This document shows positions 1-8,308 of a DNA stretch of 64,000 nt, piece after piece. The notes beneath the pieces are model-generated. The model made no database searches and had not been told where the DNA came from. It was given only the letters and a program-made list of their open reading frames with translations. Source of the DNA: Myxococcus stipitatus (GTDB taxonomy: Bacteria; Myxococcota; Myxococcia; Myxococcales; Myxococcaceae); contig NZ_CP102770.1 of assembly GCF_038561935.1 (NCBI RefSeq), positions 5,332,001 to 5,396,000 of the forward strand, in the 5' to 3' direction. A program made the position numbers and the translations under genes. How positions within the stretch are numbered: position 1 is the first letter of the stretch; each line of letters opens with the position of its first letter.

Positions 1-1320
1 TGTTCGGGTTCGAGATTGCTCAACGGCACGCTCGCGCTCCATGAGGAACTGGAGGGTCGGCTCGCCAAATTCCTCAACCGCGAATCCGCCATCGTCATCT
101 CCACCGGCTTCCAGACCAACCTGGCGCTGGCGTCCATCCTGGGCCGACACGACATCGTCTTCAGCGACCGGGCCAACCACGCGTCGCTGGTCGACGGCAT
201 CCGCCTGTCCTTCGCGACCGAGCGCAAGTTCCGCCACAACGACATGGATCACCTGGAGCAGCTGCTCTCCCAGGCGGATCCCGGCGCGGGGAAGATCATC
301 ATCACCGACGGCGTGTTCTCCATGGAGGGGGACATCTGCAACCTGCCGCGCATCGCGGAGCTGGCGAAGCAGTACAACGCCCGGGTGATGACGGACGACG
401 CCCACGCCATGGGCGTGCTGGGCGACAAGGGCCGCGGGACCTCGGAGTACTTCGGCCTGGAGAAGGAGACGGACCTCGTCATGGGGACGTTCTCCAAGAG
501 CTTCGCGTCCTTGGGCGGCGTGCTGGCGGGCCCGTTCGACGTCATCAACTACATCCGGCACAAGTCGCGCTCGGTCATCTTCTCCGCGTCCATGACGCCG
601 GCGTCCATCGCCTCGGCGCTCAAGGCGCTGGAGATCATCGAGGCGGAGCCGCAGCGCCGCGCCCGGCTGCTGGACATCGCCGAGAAGATGCACAACGGCT
701 TCCGGGCCATGGGCTTTGACACGGGCGTGTCCGTGACGCCGGTCGTTCCGGTCCACATCGGCGACCAAGTGAAGTGTTTCCGCTTCTGGCGCGCGCTGCA
801 CGAGGCGGGCGTCTTCGCCAACCCGGTCATCCCCCCGGCGGTGGAGGCGGGCCACGCGCTCATCCGCACCTCGTTCATGGCCACGCACACGGACGCGCAG
901 CTGGACCGCGTGCTGGACACCTTCGAGACCATCGGCCGGAAGCTCGGCGTGATTCCGGAGACGCGCCCCACGGTGTACGAGCCGGTGCAGATCGCCCGCC
1001 CGGGTACGTCCGTGCGCTCCAACAAGGCGAGCGACAAGTGGGCGGCGGGCTCCGCGGGCCTGCTCGCGGACAAGGGTGGACTCACGCTGGATCAGCTCTC
1101 CCGCATGTCGTCACGCGAGATGGCCGGCAAGCTCTTCGACGCGGTGGAGCAGCTCACCTGGCGAGCAGCCAACCTCCAGCCCGAGGACCTGCGCCAGCTG
1201 CGCGCGGCGCCCATGAAGCTGTGGGAGAAGCGCGGCGAGATTCCCGGCCTCCTGCTGGAGAAGGGCGCCAACTTCTTCCTGCGCAACGGCACCGACGGCA
1301 ACTCCGCCGAGAGGACCTGA
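1..1320 (+). CDS. spt: Serine palmitoyltransferase-like PLP enzyme, 5' end outside window
   Basis: This is an alpha-oxoamine synthase (fold-type I PLP enzyme) that would condense serine with an acyl thioester to give 3-ketosphinganine, the first step of sphingolipid synthesis. The frame is open from base 1, so the start lies upstream; the first visible residues, CSGSRLLNGT, match the conserved Gly/Ser motif well inside this family. The PLP lysine sits in TFSKSF (codon 496-498) and the DDAHAMG motif supplies the cofactor-binding Asp and His. A C-terminal extension of roughly 90 residues follows the catalytic fold. The sister enzymes KBL (glycine) and BioF (alanine) share the fold; the serine palmitoyltransferase call rests on the two downstream genes, which complete a ceramide pathway. 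Confidence 0.8.
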   Translation, partial: CSGSRLLNGTLALHEELEGRLAKFLNRESAIVISTGFQTNLALASILGRHDIVFSDRANHASLVDGIRLSFATERKFRHNDMDHLEQLLSQADPGAGKIIITDGVFSMEGDICNLPRIAELAKQYNARVMTDDAHAMGVLGDKGRGTSEYFGLEKETDLVMGTFSKSFASLGGVLAGPFDVINYIRHKSRSVIFSASMTPASIASALKALEIIEAEPQRRARLLDIAEKMHNGFRAMGFDTGVSVTPVVPVHIGDQVKCFRFWRALHEAGVFANPVIPPAVEAGHALIRTSFMATHTDAQLDRVLDTFETIGRKLGVIPETRPTVYEPVQIARPGTSVRSNKASDKWAAGSAGLLADKGGLTLDQLSRMSSREMAGKLFDAVEQLTWRAANLQPEDLRQLRAAPMKLWEKRGEIPGLLLEKGANFFLRNGTDGNSAERT

Positions 1321-1327
1321 GCCACTT

Positions 1328-2509
1328 ATGGCCCTACCCGCCGAGCCCCCCGCAGCGCAGCCTTCCCTTCCTCCCCTCGCCCCGGACGTCCTCGTGACGC
1401 CGGTGCGGGACGCCGCGTCGCGGATGGCCTTCATCCGCTTCCCGGCCTCGCTCTACGCGGGAGATCCGAACTGGGTCCCCCCGCTGGAGATGGAGCGCAA
1501 GGACTTCATCGACCCGAAGAAGAACCCCTTCTTCGAGTACGGCGAGGTGGAGCTGTTCCTCGCGCGCCGGGGGCAGGAGGTGGTGGGGCGCATCGCCGCC
1601 ATCCGCAATCCGCGCCACCAGGAGATCCACGGCACGAAGGAGGGCTTCTTCGGCCTCTTCGAGTGCGTGAATGACGCGGGTGTCGCGCGGATGCTGCTCG
1701 AGGCCGCGGGCGCCTGGCTCAAGGAGCGGGGCCTGGACGCCATGCTCGGGCCGGCCAACTTCTCGTCCAACCAGGACTGGGGGTTGCTCGTCGAAGGCTA
1801 CGACACGCCTCCGGCCATCATGATGCCGTACAACCCGCCGTATTACGCGACGATGCTGGAGTCGTGCGGGTTGACGAAGGCGAAGGACCTCTTCGCTTTC
1901 GAGCTGTCCGCCTCCGCGGAGCCGCCCGAGAAGGTGGTTCGCATCGCGGAGAAGATGCGCCAGCGCGAGGGCATCACCGTGCGCGCCGTGAACCTCAAGG
2001 ACTTCGCCAACGAGGTCGAGCGCATCCGCGACATCTACAACTCCGCCTGGGAGAAGAACTGGGGCTTCGTGCCCTTCACGGACCGGGAGTTCGACCACCT
2101 GGCCAAGGACATGAAGTCCATCGTCCGGCCGGAGCTCGTGCTCATCGCCGAGGTGAAGGGCGAGCCCGTGGCCTTCTCCATGACGCTGCCGGACGCCAAC
2201 CAGGCCCTCAAGGCGGCCAACGGGCGGCTGACGACGTTCGGTCTCCCCATCGGTCTGGTGAAGCTGGTGCTGGCCTCGCGCCGCATTGACCGGCTGCGCC
2301 TCATCACCCTCGGCATCAAGGAGGGCTACCGGCGCCGGGGCCTGGACGCCATTCTCTACCTGGACACGCTGCGGACCGCGCACCAGCTCGGCTATTCGGG
2401 CGGTGAGATCTCCTGGACGCTCGAGGACAACCACCTCGTCAACCGCGCCATCGAGTCGATGGGCGGCAAGCGCTCCAAGGCGTACCGCATCTACCAGCGC
2501 CCGCTGTAA
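1328..2509 (+). CDS. bcerS: GNAT-type bacterial ceramide synthase candidate
   Basis: A 393-residue GNAT-fold protein, large for a simple acetyltransferase. The C-terminal half carries the CoA-binding loop YRRRGLDA at about residues 333-340, followed by a typical GNAT ending with SMGGKRSKAYRIYQRPL. The N-terminal half has the aromatic-rich ASLYAGDPNWVPPL and the ANFSSNQDWGLL segments typical of this large GNAT group. In Caulobacter a GNAT protein acylates 3-ketosphinganine (bCerS) and is encoded close to Spt; position, 7 bases after spt, and size fit that role. Without the neighbour it would be called only a GNAT N-acyltransferase. ATG 1328 is preceded by GAGAGGACCTGA. Confidence 0.7.
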   Translation: MALPAEPPAAQPSLPPLAPDVLVTPVRDAASRMAFIRFPASLYAGDPNWVPPLEMERKDFIDPKKNPFFEYGEVELFLARRGQEVVGRIAAIRNPRHQEIHGTKEGFFGLFECVNDAGVARMLLEAAGAWLKERGLDAMLGPANFSSNQDWGLLVEGYDTPPAIMMPYNPPYYATMLESCGLTKAKDLFAFELSASAEPPEKVVRIAEKMRQREGITVRAVNLKDFANEVERIRDIYNSAWEKNWGFVPFTDREFDHLAKDMKSIVRPELVLIAEVKGEPVAFSMTLPDANQALKAANGRLTTFGLPIGLVKLVLASRRIDRLRLITLGIKEGYRRRGLDAILYLDTLRTAHQLGYSGGEISWTLEDNHLVNRAIESMGGKRSKAYRIYQRPL

Positions 2510-2527
2510 CCCTCAGGGAGTCCCGTC

Positions 2528-3535
2528 GTGCGTTTCCTGCTGACCGGAGGCACCGGCTTCATCGGCCAGCGGCTCGCGAGCCGCATCATCGAGCGAGGCG
2601 ACTCGCTCACCGCGCTCGTCCGCCCCAGCTCGCGGCGAGAGGCCCTCGCGGCGCTCGGCGCGAAGTTCGCGGTGGGCGACCTCACGACGGGAGAAGGCCT
2701 CGCCGAGGCCGTGCGCGACGTCGACTGTGTCCTCCATCTGGCCGGAGTCACCAAGGCCCGGGAGCCCGCCGGCTACTTCGAGGGCAATGCGAACGGCACC
2801 CGCCGTGTCGCGGAGGCGATGGCCGCCCTCCCCCGCCCTCCCCGACTCGTCTACTGCTCGTCCCTGGCCGCCGCGGGCCCCTCCACGCCGGAGCGTCCGC
2901 GCCGCGAGGAGGACACCCCCGCGCCTGTCTCCACCTACGGCCGCAGCAAGCTGGGTGGAGAGGAGGCGGTGCGAGAGTTCGCGGACCGCGTGCCCTCCGT
3001 CATCGTCCGTCCGCCCATGGTCTACGGCCCGGGTGACGCGGAGTTCATCCCCTCCGTCATCCCCATGGCCCGAAGCGGCGTGGCGCTCAAGAGCGGCTTC
3101 GGCCCCAAGCGCTACTCCCTCATCCACGTGGATGACCTGAACACCACGCTGCTCGCCGCCGCCGAGCGGGGCCCCACACTGGACAAGTCCGACCCGGGGC
3201 GAGGCGTCTACACCGTGTCTGACGGGTACGAGTACACGTGGGAGGAGATCTGCGCCGCCGTGGCTCGCGCCATGGGCCGCAAGCCGCCCACCGTGCTGCC
3301 CATGCCCGACAGCTTGAGCTACCTCATCGGTCTCGGCTCCGAGGCCATCGCGCGACTCCGTGGCACCATCCCCATCCTCAATCGGGACAAGGTCCGCGAG
3401 ATGATGTGCCCTTCATGGACGTGCACCACCGAGCGCGCGTCTCGCGAGCTGGGCTTCGCGCCTACCATCCCCCTGGACCAGGGACTCCTCGAGACCCTCG
3501 CGTCGTATCAGCGGGCCGCGCTCGCCCTGTCCTGA
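2528..3535 (+). CDS. cerR: NAD(P)-dependent epimerase/dehydratase-family reductase, ceramide reductase candidate
   Basis: An extended short-chain dehydrogenase of 335 residues. The Rossmann motif GGTGFIG lies at residues 7-13, the catalytic YxxxK appears as YGRSK near residue 137, and the upstream serine is in VYCSSLAA. The family normally acts on nucleotide sugars or related ketones. In Caulobacter a member (CerR) reduces the keto group of the acylated 3-ketosphinganine, and this gene follows the same two partners. The start is GTG 2528, with GGGAG 11 bases upstream; it is 18 bases from the previous stop, so the three genes form an operon that ends at the hairpin at 3544-3578. Confidence 0.7.
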   Translation: MRFLLTGGTGFIGQRLASRIIERGDSLTALVRPSSRREALAALGAKFAVGDLTTGEGLAEAVRDVDCVLHLAGVTKAREPAGYFEGNANGTRRVAEAMAALPRPPRLVYCSSLAAAGPSTPERPRREEDTPAPVSTYGRSKLGGEEAVREFADRVPSVIVRPPMVYGPGDAEFIPSVIPMARSGVALKSGFGPKRYSLIHVDDLNTTLLAAAERGPTLDKSDPGRGVYTVSDGYEYTWEEICAAVARAMGRKPPTVLPMPDSLSYLIGLGSEAIARLRGTIPILNRDKVREMMCPSWTCTTERASRELGFAPTIPLDQGLLETLASYQRAALALS

Positions 3536-3543
3536 AATGACGA

Positions 3544-3578
3544 AGGCCGAGGCCCCTCCGGAGAGGGAACCTCGGCCT
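3544..3578. terminator. Convergent hairpin terminator between cerR and mlaC-like gene
   Basis: A 9-bp perfect stem AGGCCGAGG / CCTCGGCCT (3544-3552 with 3570-3578), with inner C/G-rich pairing, lies between two converging genes. There is no U tract on either side, so it is a hairpin-type stop for both transcripts by inference. Confidence 0.6.
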
Positions 3579-3617
3579 GGATGATCCAGCGCTTCATTCA
3601 GCGCGGAAGAAGCCCGC

Positions 3618-4238
3618 TCACTTCCCGGGGCCGGCGGAGCCACCCGTCGCGGAGGAGCCCTTGGCGGACTGCGCCGCGTTCTCCTTCTCGAGCTGCGCCC
3701 GCTTGGTCTTCAGCGTGGAGAGCAGCCCGTCGAAGCCCTTGGTGCTCAGCAGCTTCTGGAACTGGCCCTTGTAGGTGTCCACGAGCGACACCTCGTCCGT
3801 GACGACGTCGTAGATGCGCCAGTCCGCCTTCGCCGTCTGCTTGTACAGGCGGTAGTCGACGGGAATCTGGTCCTTCTTGAGGGTGAGCGTGGTGTTGACG
3901 GTGGCCTCGGTGCCCTCGATGGACTCCTTGCCGTACTTCACGTCCGCCTGCGCCTGGCCAATGGCCTTCTGGGCGTAGGACGCACGCAGGAGCCCCGTCA
4001 TCGTCTCGGAGAAGTCCTTGCGCTGGGCGGGCGTGAGGGAGGTCCACGTCTTGTCACCCAGGGCGCGCTTCGCCAGCTCCTGGAAGTCGACGAACTTCTC
4101 GACGACGGTGGCGAGGGACTCGACGGTGGCGCCGGGGGCGTTGGCTGCCCGCTGGACATCCGCGTTCCCGGACTTGACGACACTGAGGGGAGTGGGCGCC
4201 GCGGCAAGCAAGGTGGCGGCAAGCAGGGAAGCAATCAT
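3618..4238 (-). CDS. mlaC: MlaC/Ttg2D-family periplasmic phospholipid-binding protein
   Basis: A 206-residue exported protein matching the MlaC (Tol_Tol_Ttg2) family: signal peptide over residues 1-17, the VEKFVDFQELAKRALG segment, an NTTLTLKKDQIPVDYRLYK beta-sheet region and the DWRIYDVV...VSLVDTYKGQF motif. MlaC ferries phospholipids between the outer-membrane complex and the inner-membrane MlaFEDB transporter. A Ser/Gly/Ala-rich tail ends the protein. The start is ATG 4238. It lies 53 bases downstream of a TolC-like gene, not with the mlaE-mlaF-mlaD genes found about 21 kb away in this window, so it may serve that transporter in trans or work with the TolC-like protein. Confidence 0.85.
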   Translation of the reverse strand: MIASLLAATLLAAAPTPLSVVKSGNADVQRAANAPGATVESLATVVEKFVDFQELAKRALGDKTWTSLTPAQRKDFSETMTGLLRASYAQKAIGQAQADVKYGKESIEGTEATVNTTLTLKKDQIPVDYRLYKQTAKADWRIYDVVTDEVSLVDTYKGQFQKLLSTKGFDGLLSTLKTKRAQLEKENAAQSAKGSSATGGSAGPGK

Positions 4239-4291
4239 GAGATTCGACTCCGTGAAGGAGGACGGTACAGCGGACAGACGCGAGGGCCCGA

Positions 4292-6046
4292 TTATTCACC
4301 CGGGGCCGGAGGCGTTCCCGTCACACGCGCGAGAGCCGCCATTCCCAACCGGACGTCGAACCAGCTCTTCGCCCGGTCGCCTGTAACCTGCGCATAGGCG
4401 GTGAAAGCGTCCACCAAATCGCGCGTCTCCCCCGTCCCCAGGTCGAACGCGGCGAAGGCGGCCGTCACCCAGCGACGAGCGCTCTTCTCGGCATCGGTGA
4501 AGGCTCGGGCCTTGGCCCACGCGGCCACCAGCTCGCCGTGCACCTTCGTCACTTCCAGACGGATGCCGGCGCGGATCTGCTTCTCCTGGGCACGGAGCTT
4601 GTCGAGCTCCGCCCGCGCCTGGTCGAGCTGCGCGTCCTTGATGGGGATATCGAAGGTCCCCCGCATCACCAGGCCCAGGCCGGCGGTGCGGTCGTTGTAG
4701 GGATCAAACGCGAACGGATTCTTCTGCCGCGTCGCGCTGGTGGTGTAGCGGACGTCGTAGAAGCCCGCGAGTCCCAGGTCCGGGAAGTAGCTGCGCTCAC
4801 GGATGAACACTTCCGCCTCGCGCGCGATGATTCCGGCCGCGATGGCGGTGAGCTCTGGCCGGTAGTTCTCGGCCAGCGTCAGCGCACGCTCCAAGGAAGG
4901 TGGCTCGACCTCGGCCGTCGGCTCGAGATCCTCCTCGACGACCTCCACCTCGGCACCCGGCGAGGCGTTGGCCAGCACACCGATGGCCGTCAGCGCGAGC
5001 ATCCTCCCCTGCTGGGCCTCCGCCTTGCGCGCCTCCACCATCTGCCGGAAGAAGCGGACCTTGTACGTGTCCACCTGGGACACCTGCGGCGACTCTTCCT
5101 TCAGGAGCGCGGCGATCTTCTCGGCGGCGTCCTCCAGTCGCTTGGACACCTCGTCGATCTGCTGAAGACCCGAGCGCGCCAGCTGATAGCTGAAGTAGGC
5201 CTGCGCGGCCTGGAAGCCCGCCTCGTCCCGGGCCCGCTCTCGCAGCGCCGCGCCCAGGACGGGGCCCTGCGCTCCCGCCTTCTTCAGGGCCGTCAGCTTT
5301 CCAAAGGTGTAGAGCGGCAACACGGCGTTGCCGTTCGAGAACATCGTCACGCCGACCTTGCCGAAGTTGAAGTCCCCCTCGTAGGAGGCCTTCGTGGTGG
5401 GCGGCCCGCCCAGGGAGTTGTTCCGGGCTTCGGGCACAGGACCGCCCATGCCCACCGAGATCTCGAACTTGGGAAACCAGGCCCAGCGCGCCTGCTCATA
5501 GAGCGCCTCGAACTTGCGCAGCTCCGCGCTCGCCTCCTCCACTCGGGAGTCCGACGTGCGCGCCCGCTCCACGAGCTGCGCCAACGTCAAGGGAGACGCC
5601 TTCGCCGGAGCAGCCTCCGCGTCAGGCGTCTGGCGGACCTTGTCCCCGGCCTGCTGCGCCTCGCGCGCGGTCTCCCGCATCGGAGCGGGCGACACCGTCC
5701 GCCCCTCGATCTGAGGCGTCGGATTCTCCACCGTCTCGGGAGCAATCACCGGAGGCGATGGAGGAATGACCGTGCCAGCGCTGGGATTCGTGTTGGGCGA
5801 GGGCGTTTTCGGCGCCGTGGGGGTCGAGACCGTGGGGCTCGCGCCCGCACCCGTCGACGGGCCGCTGCTGGTTCCGCTGCCCGTTGTCCCCGTGGTGGAG
5901 GGAGCGCTCGGAGCCGGCGTGCTTCCCGTGGTTCCCGGCGTCGCGCCGCCACCCTGCCCCGTGGAGCCGGGTGTGAACTGCGCGGCGGACAGTCCGGCCG
6001 CGAGCACCAGCGCCACTGTCACGCCTCGATCCAGGTGTCTGCGCAT
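4292..6046 (-). CDS. TolC-family outer membrane efflux protein with long N-terminal linker
   Basis: A 584-residue protein with two outer-membrane-efflux repeats forming a TolC-like alpha/beta barrel, for example GFQAAQAYFSYQLARSGLQQ in the first and AELDKLRAQEKQIRAGI in the second. I chose ATG 6046 because it opens a clean signal peptide (MRRHLDRGVTVALVLAAGL...A-Q) and has GAGAGG upstream; the open frame extends further, but upstream codons look non-coding. Residues about 25-115 form a Gly/Ser/Thr/Pro-rich spacer uncommon in TolC proteins. It sits first in a probable two-gene operon with the MlaC-like gene. No RND pump or membrane-fusion gene is adjacent, so its partner pump is unknown. Confidence 0.8.
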   Translation of the reverse strand: MRRHLDRGVTVALVLAAGLSAAQFTPGSTGQGGGATPGTTGSTPAPSAPSTTGTTGSGTSSGPSTGAGASPTVSTPTAPKTPSPNTNPSAGTVIPPSPPVIAPETVENPTPQIEGRTVSPAPMRETAREAQQAGDKVRQTPDAEAAPAKASPLTLAQLVERARTSDSRVEEASAELRKFEALYEQARWAWFPKFEISVGMGGPVPEARNNSLGGPPTTKASYEGDFNFGKVGVTMFSNGNAVLPLYTFGKLTALKKAGAQGPVLGAALRERARDEAGFQAAQAYFSYQLARSGLQQIDEVSKRLEDAAEKIAALLKEESPQVSQVDTYKVRFFRQMVEARKAEAQQGRMLALTAIGVLANASPGAEVEVVEEDLEPTAEVEPPSLERALTLAENYRPELTAIAAGIIAREAEVFIRERSYFPDLGLAGFYDVRYTTSATRQKNPFAFDPYNDRTAGLGLVMRGTFDIPIKDAQLDQARAELDKLRAQEKQIRAGIRLEVTKVHGELVAAWAKARAFTDAEKSARRWVTAAFAAFDLGTGETRDLVDAFTAYAQVTGDRAKSWFDVRLGMAALARVTGTPPAPGE

Positions 6047-6283
6047 CACTCGGCCTCTCGCGAGCCCCCATACCCGAGAATCTCGCGCTGGCGCAGCATC
6101 TTCGTTCGACGACACACAGTCACCGCCCAACTTCATTGGCAACCCAGAGTCCGCCTTCGCCACGCCTGGCTCAGTCCCCGCACCGGCTCGGTGGGTTTCC
6201 TGTACGGAACACCGCAAACACCGCGACGTGTCCTCGAGCCCCACCGCCAGAATCATTCGGAGTCGAGCGAAGACACTGGAAAA

Positions 6284-6320
6284 CAAAAGGCCCGCCTGGT
6301 TTCCCAGGCGGGCCTTTCTA
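6284..6320 (-). terminator. Rho-independent terminator after tRNA-Ala
   Basis: A perfect 12-bp stem AGGCCCGCCTGG / CCAGGCGGGCCT (6288-6299 with 6304-6315) with a 4-base loop. Read on the minus strand it is followed by TTTGTTTTCC, a T-rich tract. It lies immediately downstream of the tRNA. Confidence 0.85.
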
Positions 6321-6328
6321 TTTCAGAG

Positions 6329-6401
<73 letters not shown>

Positions 6402-6455
6402 GATTTTTGCTGCTGGCCGCCTTGGGAAGCGGCCGCCGTCGGAAGTGGGTGCCTT

Positions 6456-6857
6456 CTACCGTTTCTTGTTCCCAGGTGCCAGAACTGTTTGAGGCTTCGG
6501 TGCATTTTTTCCAACCTTCAACCGCTCGGCGATCTCCTCCCCCTCCCGAAGGATGTCCGTGAGCTCACGGGCATGCGCTTCGGCCGCCTGCTCGGCCGCC
6601 TCGATGGACTTGAGCGCCGAAGCGAATCCAGCGGGGAGCTCCAGCTTCCCCTTCTGGACCTGCCGGTAGACCAGCTCGCCCAGCTCCTTCAGCGCGCGGT
6701 CCTTCTGGTCCTTGAGGACGGTGGCCTTGGCGTTCGCGCGAGCGAGGTCCGTGTTGCGCTCCACCGCCTCGCGGAGCTGCGTCAGTCGCGCCTGCGCGGA
6801 CTGGAAGGCCTCGTTGATCTGCTTCATCACTTCGGACTGCTTCGCGTCGGCCGCCAC
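6456..6857 (-). CDS. Small coiled-coil protein of unknown function
   Basis: A 133-residue soluble protein, mostly charged helix: QINEAFQSAQARLTQLREA and AIEAAEQAAEAHARELTD-like heptads indicate coiled coil, and the tail is Lys/Pro-rich and basic. No signal peptide or catalytic motif is visible. The chosen start is GTG 6857, because AAGGGG lies 9 bases before it; an upstream ATG in the same frame at 6917 would overlap the neighbouring rRNA methyltransferase gap without a ribosome site, and an internal ATG at 6827 is also possible. It lies between the tRNA-Ala gene and the RsmB-like gene on the same strand. I do not recognise a family. Confidence 0.7.
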   Translation of the reverse strand: MAADAKQSEVMKQINEAFQSAQARLTQLREAVERNTDLARANAKATVLKDQKDRALKELGELVYRQVQKGKLELPAGFASALKSIEAAEQAAEAHARELTDILREGEEIAERLKVGKNAPKPQTVLAPGNKKR

Positions 6858-6919
6858 GTGGGTATCACCCCTTGAAGAACCTACGCTGGCGTAGCGTGTG
6901 GCCTCGTGGACTGTCAACC

Positions 6920-8299
6920 CTACCGAGTCCGGCGAAGCCTCGCGGCGAAGAACCCGCCCCCCGGCACGCGCGGCGGCAGCGCCTTGAGGTACGGGCCTTG
7001 GACGGCCCGAGCGGACTGCTCCGCCCCCAGCACGTCCGAGACCGGCTCCAGCGTGAACTCCGGGTGCTTCGCCAGGAAGGCCTCGACGACCGCCTCATCC
7101 TCCTCGGGCAACACCGAGCAGGTGGCATAGACGACGAGTGCACCGTGCTTCACCTGGCGAGAGACCTCCTCCAGCAGCTCCGACTGGGTCGTCTGGAACT
7201 TGGAGATCTCCTGCGCGGTCAGCTTCCACTTCTGATCCGGCTCGCGAGCCAGTGAGCCCGTGCCGCTGCAAGGCGCATCAATCAGGAGGACATCCGCCTC
7301 TGACAGAGGCATCGGCTGGGGGAAGGCCACCTGCCGCAGGGAGAAGTGGCGCACCCGCTCACGGGCCTCGGCCAGCCGGCGCCGGGAGCGATCTCCCGCG
7401 AGCACCTTGCCGGACGGACCGACGAAGTCCGCCAGCGCCAGCGTCTTGCCGCCCGCGCCCGCGCAGACATCCGCCACGGTAAGCCCCGTCATCGCGCCCC
7501 CCACGGGACGGCACACCTCGGAGATGAGCTGACTGCCCACGTCCTGCACCTGGAGTCGCCCCGTCTTCATGACGCGCGTCTCGAAGACGCGGTGGCTGGC
7601 ATCCACCACCCGCACCGCGTCGGGCGCGGCGAGCACCGCCTCCGCGGCGACCCCTTCTTCGATCAGGGCGGCGAGCACCGCATCCCGCGTCCCAGGCGGA
7701 CGGACCCGGAAATGCAGTCCTGGATCCTCGTCCAAGGAGGACAGCAGTCCTTCGAGGACCTCTTCCGGATAGGCCTGCGCCAGCTTCTGCACGAGCCAGT
7801 TGGGGAACGAGTACCGGACCGCGAGCCGCTCCGCGTGCGAATCCGGAAGCGGCGGCTCCGACAGCGGCGACTCCACCACCGTCTGGAGGATATCGTCCTT
7901 GATGGTGCGCGGCCGGACAGGCCCCGGGAGCCGAACCTCCGGACCGATGCGCGCCCAGTTCTCTCCACAGAAGAGCCGGCGCCACAGCGCATAGCGCACC
8001 AGGGCCTGGTCCTCCGTCAGCCCCAGCTTCCCCGGGGGATGCCCCAAGGTCCGCGAGGCCAGGTCCAACAAGCGTTGGTGCCGCGACAGCTCACGCACCA
8101 CCAGGGCCGCGAACCGGCGCTCCTGTCCACCGAGCCCGTCCGCGTCACGAAGCGCATTGGCCAGCGCGGCCTTGAGCGGCTCGCCGCGCAGCACCGCGAT
8201 GTGTGCTTCCAGCGCCGCCGTCGCCGCGCGTCTCGAAGGACGCCCCAGGCGTGCCGCATCCAGCGGAGTTGTGGGCCAGACAGTGTCCACGGGTCCCAA
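6920..8299 (-). CDS. RsmB/NOP2-family rRNA cytosine-C5 methyltransferase
   Basis: A 459-residue SAM-dependent RNA m5C methyltransferase. The N-terminal third (about residues 1-140) resembles the NusB-like RNA-binding domain of RsmB, which acts on C967 of 16S rRNA. The Rossmann catalytic domain shows VADVCAGAGGKT for SAM binding, DAPCSGTG (motif IV) and YATCSVLPEEDE (motif VI); these supply the two catalytic cysteines. The start may be TTG 8299 or GTG 8290, both after AAGGGCAGG. It follows the receiver-cupin gene by nine bases, probably co-transcribed. It could target a different rRNA base from the E. coli enzyme. Confidence 0.85.
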   Translation of the reverse strand: MGPVDTVWPTTPLDAARLGRPSRRAATAALEAHIAVLRGEPLKAALANALRDADGLGGQERRFAALVVRELSRHQRLLDLASRTLGHPPGKLGLTEDQALVRYALWRRLFCGENWARIGPEVRLPGPVRPRTIKDDILQTVVESPLSEPPLPDSHAERLAVRYSFPNWLVQKLAQAYPEEVLEGLLSSLDEDPGLHFRVRPPGTRDAVLAALIEEGVAAEAVLAAPDAVRVVDASHRVFETRVMKTGRLQVQDVGSQLISEVCRPVGGAMTGLTVADVCAGAGGKTLALADFVGPSGKVLAGDRSRRRLAEARERVRHFSLRQVAFPQPMPLSEADVLLIDAPCSGTGSLAREPDQKWKLTAQEISKFQTTQSELLEEVSRQVKHGALVVYATCSVLPEEDEAVVEAFLAKHPEFTLEPVSDVLGAEQSARAVQGPYLKALPPRVPGGGFFAARLRRTR

Positions 8300-8308
8300 C
8301 CTGCCCTT

